A stretch of 64,000 bases of DNA from Pterobdella sp. o SKG-2022 (lineage: Eukaryota; Annelida; Clitellata; Hirudinida; Piscicolidae): contig OZ038322.1 in assembly GCA_964035795.1 (NCBI GenBank), positions 6,562,925-6,626,924 of the forward strand, in the 5' to 3' direction. This document shows, piece after piece, positions 40,643-52,242 of the stretch. The notes under the pieces were generated by a model. It was not told the DNA's origin and did no database searches. It saw only the letters and a program-made list of their open reading frames with translations. Each line of letters starts with the position of its first letter. The stretch's first letter is position 1. A program made the position numbers and the translations under genes.

Positions 40643-43572
40643 TGTTGCTTTAAGCAGGTCATTAAGTTGTGTAAACACAGCTACCTGTAGTAATCTCAAG
40701 ATTTTAAACTTCAGCTAGTAAAATAAAATTTTTAATTATATGATTACAAAATTAGACTTATTTCAAAGTGAAAATACAGTAAAATTATGAATTTGAAGGT
40801 ATTTGACAATTTAATCTCTAAATCAAAATTCGTTGTGAATTCTGTTTAAAATCAACTCGTTATAATATCGCTCAATTTGATTTTGTGTTCAAATCATTTT
40901 CATTTATAACATTTACTAAATCACGTCATATACCTTCGCAAACATCATTTTACACTAGAAACCTTCATTTTTTGTCAACAAATTTTTTTTACAATCATTA
41001 TTGGCTTAGTCAAAATATATCATTTACACCCAAAACCACCATTTCACTTTAAAAACCATCATTACCCCTTTTCCCCCCAAGTTATGATTTTCCGCCAAAA
41101 CTTCTTTTCGCCTTAAAAACATCATTGTTTCATCAAAAACCATCACTTACCTCACAATCACTATTTTACACCAAAAATCACTATTTTTACCCAAATCAAC
41201 ATTATATACCCCTAAATGATCGTTTTTCCCCGAAAAATTTTTTTTTCATAGAATCATCTGTTTTCAATTAAAAAAATATTAACCTCTTAAACAACCATTT
41301 TTTATACTGAAAATTATGATTTAACCACAAAATCTGTTTCACACCAAAAACCATTAATACATGATTTTTCACCGAAATTATTTTTCAGACTATGAACATC
41401 ATTGTTTCACTAAAAACAACTATTCAACCCAACCATCACCCTTTCACCCCAAAAGCCACCATTTTTTTCTCCCAAATCCCACTAACAAACGTCATGCACT
41501 GCCGAAAACGTCATTTTATACCAAAAACCATTATTTCTTTACAAATCATGATTATTTGCCAACATTTTTTTTTCCCTAAAACCTTCATTGTTTCACCAAG
41601 AACTACTTTTGGAGCCCACAGTCACCATTTCCCACCGAAAACCATCATTTCTTACCCAAATCACCATTTCTTTCTATGAAACGTCATACACTCTCGAGAA
41701 AACCATTTTATACCAGAAACCATAATTTCTTCACAAACCATCATTGTTCGTATCACAAAATGTCATTAATCTCCAAAATCATCATACTTTTTACTGAAAA
41801 CTCTCATTTACCCATAAAATCACCACTTCCCGGCAAACCCACCATCTTCCTAGATAGATGTTACCACAATTTATTTTCTAAAAGTCTACCATATTTTTTC
41901 AGATCTTTTATTATCTCAAATTTAATAATTTTTCGCATTAAAACTATTTTTTCTTAGAACAATCTATATACCAAAAAACGATTCAAATCAGGTCCATTTT
42001 ATTTTTTTTTCAAACAATAATATATTTCACCAAAAATATTTCTTTCCTTGTATCAGCTTTTTCTCCAAAAAGCTTCGAATTTCTTCAAAAAATCGAAGTT
42101 TTCACCAAAAAACATCCTAAACCCTAAAATCACTATTTTCGCCAAAAACTTTGCTTTTCCACAAAATAAGTTTTTCCCCAAAAACTTTTAGAGTTCAAAA
42201 CCACTGAATTCCACAAAAACCCTCAATTTGTTTTATAACCGTGATTCTCTCTTAATTTTTCTAAAATTCAATTTCATTGAAAACCACCAAAAACCAAAAA
42301 ATTTACCTTTTCTTATGAATATATCTATTCCTCACCAAAACTTTGTTTTTTGCTCCAATTACAATTTTCCACCAAAAATCTTCTTTCACTTTCAGAATCA
42401 CACTTTTTTACAAATAACTCTAATTTCTTCTAGATATAAACATTTTTCAATGAAGAAACAGTCGAAGACGAAAATTGTTCAAAATGAAAGTATCAAAAAA
42501 CTCCATGGGAAGACCAAAATACATGAGCACCTTCAAACCTGGTCCCATCCAGGACTTTTGAGATGACAACCTACTTGTAAAAATTTCTATGGTATTAAAA
42601 AAATACGTTCCTTTAAAGTTGTGAACTCATGTTAAAATTCCCTAAAATGGATCTGAAATGTTTTAGCTTTAAAGCAGATCTTTGGAGTAACATGGAGTAA
42701 AATGGAACTATGAATTTTTTGAAATTTTTTTAATGAAAACCTTAAAAAGATTTTTTTATTAAGTTTCAGTTGCTATTAAACTCTGTATAAGTTATTAAAA
42801 ATGTGATTGTAAACCCCTATATTCCATACATACCCCACCTTAAATCCACTAAAAAAATCAATTAATTAACGAAATTTTACCTTTACAGTAGCCTTTATTA
42901 ACCAGAAAAACTAAAATATAATGAAAACTAGCATTAAATACTTTTCAATTAGTTGAACAAGTTTTTTAATTTAAGAAAACCACACGAGTGCCACTAACTA
43001 CAATGAATAGCAGTTAAATACGACTCACAATGAAATTCGAAATAACTCAAAAATTTAAAACTAACAATTTGACATTAATACGAGTAAATAAAATAGAATC
43101 TCAATTTATGGCCAGCCTGAGAGATGAATTTGTGTAAAATGACTGAACTCGTGGTCTTGTAAGTAACCGGAAAATTATGAGTGTCATAAAGATGCCAGTC
43201 CAAAACCAAAGCCATCACCCATAATAAATTAAGCAAAGCAAAAAGTCTTAGCGAAAGAACAAATATTTGAATAAATATGCCCAGATGGGTCGAAGTGACA
43301 AACAAAAGAGCATTCGTTGGCAAAGCACATGATTTATAACAAAGTATCGCTACTCAGCAATATCACTTACGAAGATTGTGGTAATTATACATAAAATACA
43401 GCGGCTATATTGAAAGTAGGCGGTTAAAACAAAAAAGGTCGCAAACTCAAAAGTATATTCAATAGTATCCAAAAAATCTCAGATAATTATACGTTTAAAC
43501 TCAATAACCGTATGACATCGATGGGTGGGATATTGAAGGAAACTTAAGGCTTAATAGAAATTAACGAAAAAC
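40643..43572. other. Intergenic with a G-poor repeat tract
   Basis: Between the secreted-protein gene and the mannosidase stop. It holds the A/C/T-only-like tract at about 40900-42430 and the probable 3' UTR of the mannosidase (minus-strand AATAAA at 42894-42899). A hydrophobic minus-strand frame at 43075-43323 lacks an ATG and upstream exons, and is not called. Confidence 0.45.
40900..42430. repeat. Degenerate A/C/T-rich, G-poor repeat tract
   Basis: The plus strand is almost free of G for 1.5 kb. Loose variants of aaaaccatcatt, ttttcaccaaaa and cactattttacacc recur every 15-40 bases without a fixed period. Frames open through it (for example 41361-42566) are by-products of low complexity, not genes. 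Confidence 0.7.
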
Positions 43573-46500
43573 TTAAACTACACTGGAAACGAGCATGAAA
43601 GCATTAAGGGACGATGCGTTCAAGCAAATACTGCCAGATGGATTGATGTTATTTTTTAGATGGAGGAGGGTCAGTGAGCTCGGAGTGATGGAAGAAATCT
43701 TTCGATGAGATGGGAAAAAAGAAGAAAATCTGAGATCGCAATTGGTGAAAAATTGAGCACCGGTCAATGGTTTTGGTGCGGCGAGGTTGGAAGCAATAGA
43801 TTTCAATTTACAGCCATATTTAGAGTGTGTTTCGTGGAAACTAGACACGTGAAAACCAGCTTGCCATGAAAATCGATGCAATGCGAAATAAGTGGCCATT
43901 TTAGATGTAACCCTGGTTTTTGCTAGAAATTTATGGAGGTGTCTGACAGATGAAAGAGCGATGTCACACGGTATGCTTGATGGATCGATGAAAATATCTT
44001 TATGAATGAACTTGTCGATGAGGTCGGGAGTCAAAGAGGTGCTGCCGATCAGAACCGGTTTGTGCCGCAGCTGCAGAGCTGACAAAAAGGCGTCTAACGA
44101 AGGATGACGCAGAGAATTAATACCATTTTTTTCTGATTTCATGTTTGTATCAGCAACTTTATTGTTTTCAAAACGCTCGAATAATATTTTGAAGTTGCTG
44201 ATAGTGGCTCGATTGTCGGAAAGCCCATCGGAAACGCCCTTTGCATCGTTGTACGAAGTCATGCGATCCAACATCACTTCCAGCTCGCCTGACGCCCCAC
44301 TGGTTACTCCGTGAGGCTCACTCATGAGCAGAGTCAGTCTGTAATTGTCCGATACGGAATCTTTGTTGTCAATTTCATCAATATTTTCGATAAAAGCGTA
44401 AGAGGTAGCTGGGTAATAGTTAGCTGGTATGGCAAGAGATGGCATTCTACGGCGTAGTAAAGGATTGAAAGCATTAGAGTCTGTAGTAAAAAAAAAGTCT
44501 GAATTAATGTCTGTCTTGATTCGAATGATAAATTCTTGGTTCAAGTTCTTGTCCTCCTTCATATCTGTAAACATTTCGACACCGATCGAGGCCCCACCGA
44601 AACATTCCTTGGCGTTGGATATTTTGTATTTCACGCTGATCGCTTCGCTTACTTGCACTTCGACTATTTGGAAAAGGGAGCTGTTTGTCACAGTAATCTT
44701 GGCTCCACTTTCACTCCATATTTCAGCCGCTTCTTTGAGCGGTTTAAAGAGATACGGACCATCACCATTTGCTGTGTAAGCTAAAAACTGGACCTTTACT
44801 TTTTGAAAGGGTTGATCGGAAAATTTTATTTTCACTAGGTTTCCTGTGTCTTTGTTGAAGGCTATACTAAAACATTCAGTTTTTATGAAAAATTCATTGT
44901 TTTCTGATTGTTCTTTTTTATCGCTTTTGCCGTAAAAGTTATCGAAATCCAATTTATTTTCTAGCTTATAATCCATGTCATTTTGGAAATGACAAGAATT
45001 GGCTGGTTCATTAGAGGTGTATATTTCATAAAATTGATACGAGAGGGGAGCGAGAGGGTCATTAAAATAGAAGGAGTAGATGCGTTTGGTGGGGCCCTTG
45101 GTGACCACACAAGGAAGATACGTCGTATGTGAGCCGCCTTTATCGCCATTATACCTGCGCAAATGTATATAATTTTCTTCGCCTTTCTTTGTAAACAAGG
45201 CTTTATTCGTTTCTATTTTAAATTCGATTATTTCAGTGTAGGTGGTGATTAATGGGTTGAAGAGGATGATTTGTGAAGGGGAAGGCCCAATTAAGAGGAA
45301 TTTTCGGAAATTAAGATTTAGATTCTCAGAAAAGACTCTGAATTGTGCGTAATCGGATGTTTTTTCGAAGCCCTGAAGAGAAAGTAACGCGTGCTTCATG
45401 CTTTGTCTGATTATGCTTTCTGTTTTAGCGAATGCATTAATGCTACGGACGTAGAAATCACGAGTAGCTTGGATGGTGGAAGTTCCAGTGATGGCGTCGT
45501 GGTGCTGCAGAAGAGATACATTGGAACGTACATGATTCAACAACTCTTCCAATACTGATTCGTAAGGACTGGCGTCATTGGCAGACAAGAAGAGAGTTTT
45601 CAAATGTATTATTTCCGCAGCGTGGATCAAAGATTCGAGCATGCGTATGGACTTTTTGAGCCATATTCTAGAGGTAAAATAACCCGTCCAATAATCGCCA
45701 GGAATGTCTGAATAAGGAAAAAAATCTCCTGATAGAGAAGGTAGAGGTTGGGATTCTTTTTTAGCTTGATCCCTGAAATATTTGCAAACATAAAAATATT
45801 GTCAATGTCAACCTTTTTCTTAACAATTCTCAAAATGAAAAAGAAGATGTTGTGAAACGAACCTATTAAGAATGTTAAAAAAATCTTTCACAACGCCAAA
45901 TCTCAGAGTCATGTTGAATGTTTGTGGCTTGCTATTGATGAAACGCATCAGCTTCATATAGTTTTTGTATTGCTGGTCCCATTCAACATCTTTGTCGTAT
46001 CTGAAGTCGTCTCCCAACGGGAACATTACCACGCCCTTGCTGTTCACCAAAATTGTTTCAAAATACTTTATTTAAGCTTTTGTGATAAATTTCTCTTTTG
46101 AATGTTCAAATGCCAAAAATACGTTATTATTGGGAGATTGTTCGATAATTTTATAAGTTCAATAAATTATGAATTTGAAGCCTACTGGCTCAAATGCTTA
46201 ATTACTAATATCAATAAATTCCTCTACTTTCTCTGTAGACTGGCTTTCTTTCTGAGTTGTTTGGCAAGCAAAGAACTCAACTGGTATATGTTGCTGGTTG
46301 TCACTGGAATGGCACGAGACTCTGAGAACTCTCCAATAATTTGTCGAAAGTCGAATTGTAAACAAACCTGATGTATTTGATTTTAGTTAGTTTTTAGTAC
46401 AATTTTTAAAATTTTACAATACATTTCTAAAACAAATGAAAAATCAAACAAAGTAATTTTGTGATCAAAAAGCCTGATTAAAATATAGAACGCTGACGTT

Positions 46501-49500
46501 TTCCAGACCTTTCGTAGAAACATTGAACGTGAAAATAAAAGATTGCCATATAAAAACTTTTTAGTTTGAATAGAAGTTTAAAAAACCTCGCTGTTTCTCA
46601 ATTTATTCCAACTTTATTTTACATTGGTTCTTCCAAAAAGCTAATATAAGAAAAACGAATCTTGCTAGCCAATGCGATGAATTAAAATGTGGTGAACGAA
46701 CATCATTATCAGGACCGCACTGGTACTTGATGTTGTACAGCTTGTATGGCAGCATGAATGCATTCATGTGATAGTCTGTGTCGTTTGCATTGCTGCTCCA
46801 AACCTGAGGTGTCATACCTATTTAATACTCACACTCGAACCAATTGAACCTTGAGGTGGCATTGTTAAATATTTACTCTAAAAACAAAAATAGGAAGGCA
46901 TTTTGAAAAGTATAAAAAATTCAAATCGCATACTGGAAACATTATTTTTTCACCCAATGGTATTAAAAATATTCAAACGTAGCGAAAGACATGCGAATGG
47001 CGGAAAAGAAAGCAAAGCACTCACAGGCCTCCACCGAAAGTGCTGCAACTGCTTGGAAAGCATGTACTGCTTCACTTCCGAATGTACCCTTAACATGATC
47101 ATGTTATCTAACTGCATCCTCTTATACAAATGAGGAAGGAATGCTGAGTAGCCAAAAGGATCGAGGGACCAAGAGGTAGTTGGAGTGTAGTTGAGGTGTT
47201 TCTTGAGCCAGATGTGTCCATGTAGAAAGTTATTGAGAAGGGATTGGTAATGTGTAGTGGCTTCATCAGGCACCACCCACCCTCCTCCCAAGATCTCCAG
47301 CCTGCCTTCCTTCAACAACTGCCTGGTTTGCTGTGTGGTTGTGTATTCTCGTTACCACTAAATAAACTTATAAAGCTTGTTTTGTATGAATGAATGTAGC
47401 TCAAAAAAATAGAATGTACAATAATGATAAAATCAATATAATTAAATTTTTATTACGGAACTAATAACAACTAAAGACCAAATATGCCACACACAGTGAA
47501 AGCCCATTTGAATGTCGTTAGATTGATGCATACGACTCCCATAGCTGAGCTGGTAAAACATCAGACCAATTATTTTGAGTTTCCGGGTTAAATCCCGTGT
47601 TGAGCCAAATTTAGCACTTGTTCTTGAGTGTTTTTGCTACATTAAATTTGAAGCAAGCGCTTTGAACTACATTCAAGTTCTATACAAACACCAACTCACA
47701 TTTACATTGCTGTAAAAGATTTTAACCACCTTTTTTCTATTATTAACAATAAAAACTTAATTTTAAAATTCTTAATTTCAAATTGAGGTCATTGTACCAT
47801 TTAACATAAGTTTTTACTATGACTATTCAACATTTACATCGAGCAATTTCAATCAAAAAAACATGCAGTAAGTTTGAAATTCATAACTAATTTAACAACC
47901 AGGTATTTTCCCAATCAGACTTTTATATGAAGACTGAAAATCAAATAATGTCTATTGAACTTTTAGAGTAAGTATAATATCATGAAAAATCGTACTTCAA
48001 AGAAGTAATTAATTTTTGATAAAACAGTTGAACCATCGAAAGGAATAGGAATGTTAAAAATGTAATTTAACATATATTAGTATTTGTATATAAATTTTGG
48101 TTTTAGTTCAAAGCGCAAGCTAAAAATTCAATGCAGCGAAATCACTCTGTGGAACAGGTGCGAACTTTTGGCCAAACCCGGTAACTTTAGATTAATCTTA
48201 AGCTCTATCAGCTAAGCTATACGGATTTATAACAATTGATGTAAGCTTGGGCAAATAATCAGCAACGAAAAAGTATCTATTAAATCAATAGTGTTTTAAG
48301 GGCAATATGTTTGCTCAAAGTAAACTTCACTAGCAAAAGTTCATCCCTTACTGATACAAGATACATCAATCGATAAAAATAAAGGCAACCTTAAACTTCA
48401 ATATTAGAAATTTGATTGGAATTTGTTTTCTTAATTCATAGATTAATAAAAAATGACTGATTAGGAATAGCAAATATTGTGCAGTTTGGAATGCAAAATC
48501 ATGTATAAATTTCATTTTAAATAACTTTTTCCTCGTTTCTGGCACTGCCTTCGTCTTAATGCTTGTAGATATAAGCTGCTTTCCAATTATAACTGTCTTT
48601 TTTAAACGATGAGCTCATAGATAATAAAACATCGCTAAATTCTTTAAACTTCGCCAGCCTGTTCTCATTCTTGCAGTTATCACTGCTTCTCAATCCCCGC
48701 TAGTCTATTTCCCAAGTACAAGAAAGTATCAACATCATCATAAAGATTCTGCATGTTGTGTGTTAGGTCCGGAATACTTTTGCATTTATAAAATATGAAA
48801 TCCTTAGCTAGCTTTGCAAACACTTTTAGAATTTTTACACACCTAGCATGGATCCAGGAATTACATTTAGAGCATATTAGTGAGTTAGCCATTACTCTCT
48901 TACAACAAACTTTACATGGATCTACTTTACTTTTCTGAATTTCCAGTACTACACCACTTATTAAGACTTTAGTCTTCGAAATATTGATTTTCCAATATTC
49001 TATTCAAAAACTTTTTCTTATTTGAAAAATTTCTTGATATGGTTTTACTTGAAGGAATGAGTCATATGCTCAAAACATTTCCCGCATTGAATTTTCTTTT
49101 GTACTTTCTTTAATAACATCTATCAATATTTAAAACAGTAATGGCGACAAAGCAAACGTTTGACGCTCACTAATAATTTTGTTAAAACTCTTCAGATAGA
49201 TCATTCCCAACCCTTACACAAGCTTTAGTTCCATCATACATGCTCATTAACGCCCGAACTAAAACCTCTTAAACCCCTTTCTTCCTTGCCGCCTATTCTA
49301 TAACATTTCTTAACACCCTATCAAACGCTTTTACTAGGTCACAAAACAAATATAGATAGTTTTACTTTTATCTCTGTATTCCTCCTAAAGCCTTTTCAAA
49401 ACAAACAAGGTGTCTGTTGTGCCCATACCTGGTCTAGAACCAAACGCAATTCATCATTAACAGCCGAATTCCTTAACCTCCTTACAAACACTCTTTTAAT

Positions 49501-50467
49501 AAGTTTCATTCCATATTCTAATAATTTTGTTCTTTGACTCAAATTCTAGTCTTTAATGTCCCCTTTTTTGTATACAAGGGATTATGACACTAGATTTCCA
49601 TTCTGAGAGCATGCCTACACCATTCAGTATACCCTGACCTAACTTTTCCAATACCCCGATACTAACTTCTTTAATGGCTTTAATCATCTTTCCCTTAATC
49701 TTTTACACTTCAAATCATGCTAGTTAAAAACTTTCTTTTTGTCTATAACTACCTTTATTCAAATAATTTGATATATATTATTCCAGCCATTCTGAATTTT
49801 TATTACACCTTCCATGTAGTTTATAGTAAAAGCTTAAACCAACTGAGGTATAATCTATTTACAAGAACACTTGAAACTATATAATTTAATTAATAATTCA
49901 AACTTGTTTTTCCTCATCACTGATTTCATCCCACCATTTGGAGAAGAGAACCATTTCTGCCCATACAAAAGTCATGTTTTTATGTTCTGTTAATTTGGCC
50001 ACCATGTTAGATAATATGAATCTAGACTGCTCTTCATAATGGCCTTCAAATGTATTGATCCAGCCTGGGTCATTGTGTGAATGAGGAACTACAATGGCCT
50101 GTAGTGATTCATATTGGTATTAATGTATCAGATTAAACTAAAAGATTACCTCTAATTTGTTATTGTCTACAGTTGGTGGTTTGAAATCATCTTGCAAGTC
50201 ATTGCGATGATATGTATCAATAATTTGTAAAATATCTATAGTCTTGTAATCTACTTCAGAAGATACTAAACAAGAGTTGTATCCTTGATATTTATTTAGT
50301 GATGGATTGTAATCTGTTGATTCAAGAAATTCATAATACTGAAGTTTTCCTTGCTCCGATTTTTTCGTTTTTTTATTTGTTTGTAGGTAAAGTTGCAGGA
50401 ATGAAAATATCACCACAGATAAAAAAAACAATGTCAACAAAAACTTTTGTCCCAAAAATAATCTCAT
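43573..50467 (-). CDS. MAN2A1: Golgi alpha-mannosidase II (GH38), complete (7 exons, 1145 aa)
   Basis: Type II Golgi enzyme that trims the alpha-1,3 and alpha-1,6 mannoses of GlcNAcMan5GlcNAc2 on the way to complex N-glycans. Exons: 50150-50467, 49904-50098, 47025-47330, 46702-46803, 46228-46367, 45863-46039, 43573-45772; phases agree (3438 bases). I chose the ATG at 50467 (MRLFLGQK), directly before the signal anchor; an in-frame ATG 15 codons earlier at 50512 is possible. Active-site motifs: HSHNDPGW (metal ligands, about 112-119), SLDPFGYS (catalytic Asp), PLGDDFRY, and LQHHDAITGT (about 501-510). Human MAN2A1 is 1144 aa. The last exon alone codes for 733 codons. Intron 2 (2.57 kb) holds two SINEs and a LINE. 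MAN2A1 and MAN2A2 cannot be told apart here. Confidence 0.93.
47534..47690 (+). mobile_element. tRNA-derived SINE, diverged (mannosidase intron 2)
   Basis: A box TAGCTGAGCTGGTAAAAC, B-box-like GGGTTAAATCCC, then ttagcacttgttc, gctacattaaattt and gcaagcgctttgaac. The far 3' tail is missing. Confidence 0.75.
48106..48226 (-). mobile_element. tRNA-derived SINE, diverged (mannosidase intron 2)
   Basis: Minus-strand copy: on that strand TAGCTTAGCTGATAGAGCTT, accgggtt, cacctgttccacagagtgat and the start of gcttgcgctttga. The B box is damaged. Confidence 0.7.
48560..49760 (-). pseudogene. Degraded LINE (zinc-knuckle region and reverse transcriptase) in mannosidase intron 2
   Basis: On the minus strand 48680-48892 reads ICSKCNSWIHARCVKI, a Cys/His element, and 49430-49640 reads like early reverse transcriptase motifs (LSEWKSSVIIP, then LLEYGMKLIKRVFVRRLR, and the GSRPGMGTTDT motif) in shifting frames. 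DNA similarity to the intron 5 fragment of transportin shows one family. It is inactive. Confidence 0.75.
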
Positions 50468-50708
50468 TATACTACTATGAAACAATAATTTTTGATCTGT
50501 AACTTTAATCAAAACTTATATATGTTTTGATTTACCTATTTAAAAGCGACTATTATTATGAGTTTGTTTTCTTAATCATTACTTTTAATTCATAATCATG
50601 GAAATAAAATTTAGTAGCAAAGGATTTTTTAAATTTAATTCTTACTTTAAATTCAAGTATAATTGCTAATGGAAACTATAGTAATTTAAAAGTTAATCGA
50701 TTTTTGAA
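50468..50708. promoter_or_regulatory. Short divergent promoter region, mannosidase / coiled-coil gene
   Basis: Only about 240 bases separate the two start codons, so both promoters must overlap here or in the 5' UTRs. The sequence is AT-rich with no clear core element. Confidence 0.5.
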
Positions 50709-52202
50709 ATGGCAGAAAAGAAGAGTCCCGCACAAAATTTTGAAAGTTTTTTAAAAGAAGTGAGTTATTTTTATAATGATTGACTAACTATCAGTATTTT
50801 AACAAATCATTCATTCAATTTACCAGTCAGTTTCTAGTGCAGAAGTTTCAATAGATACAGAAAAATTAAACAAAATTTTAAACGGAGATGCATCTAGTGA
50901 TGATATAAATACGGATAATGAAGAGAAAAATGACGAATATTCAGATAATTTTGAAAGCTCTGATGGAGTTTCTGAAGGTGAAGATATTTTTATAGATTTC
51001 TTATAAATTATACAATTTAATAATATTTATTTTTTAAAGGTTCACTTGATAAAAGATTTTCAAAGCAATCAAATTCAGAAAAGAAAAAAGGTTATAACTA
51101 AATTTTCAAGTTATCAACCTATTATAAATTTATTTTTTTAATTTCAAAGAGAGTGAAGAATTTTCGAGAAATAATATGGAAACACAAGCAGTTGCATTAA
51201 ATCATGAAGAATCTGATCAAGTTACAAATAACTTGATAAACACTTTAGAAGAAAATACTGAAAATGACAAAGTAGAGGTATCAAATAAGAATAAACCTGG
51301 AGGTCTGGGGGATGAGTTCATAAGTGATGAAGATGTTTCTCAAATTGAGTTGAAGAAAAATGAAGTTGACACCAAGACTCAAATGAATGATAAAAATGAG
51401 AATAATTATAAGGTTTATAAGGAAAAAGATAATTGGAATGCAAATAGTAACATACATAATGATTCAGATGAAAATAGTTTTCCTAGAAAAGAAAAAAGTC
51501 CTATTGAAATTAATCTTACAGATAGGAACATGGAAAAAGTAGAAAAATTAACAGAAAATCAAAATGTGAAAAATATATCATTTAATGAAAGCATAAATTT
51601 AGAAGATCAAAACAATAATTTTATATCATCAAAAAATTCAAATATTAATGATGAAATTAGTATTGATACTGAAAAAGAAGATGGATTAACAATTAAAGAT
51701 ATTAATACAATAAATAAACTATCAGATACAGCTATTGATAAACACAACCCACCATCCAACACTGCACCAGTCACTAAAGAATTAGAAACTCTAACAAAAA
51801 ATGATCTTCTAATAGAAAACACAACAAAGACGACACCAATTCAAAAACTCAAAACACCAAACGAAATCAAAATTGCCACACCTTATATTTACCCTAATTA
51901 CAAGAACACTCCATTGAAATCACCTCACACCCCATTATATTCTACATTCCCTCCGACTTCCTCTTCACACCCCTCATCATCATCCACCAACCAATCTAAT
52001 CCTCTCCCCCTCAACAATTTCCATGATCCGACCACCAATGATAACAATTTACTTAGATACAGTACTTCAAGTAAGTTTATATCTATTTATTGTTATAATA
52101 AGGGGCTTGTTTAACCCACACTAGTGTGGGAACAGATGTAAAATTATGGGGATGATGACGACGATGATAATGATTAACTAAGTTTTTTGATATGCACTTT
52201 AT

Positions 52203-52242
<40 letters not shown>

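Noticed and set aside
41361..42566. Several plus-strand frames of 72-112 codons rich in Pro, His, Phe and Ser
   Set aside because: They arise from the G-poor repeat tract, which lacks stop codons containing G; different frames look alike and no start context or motif supports coding.
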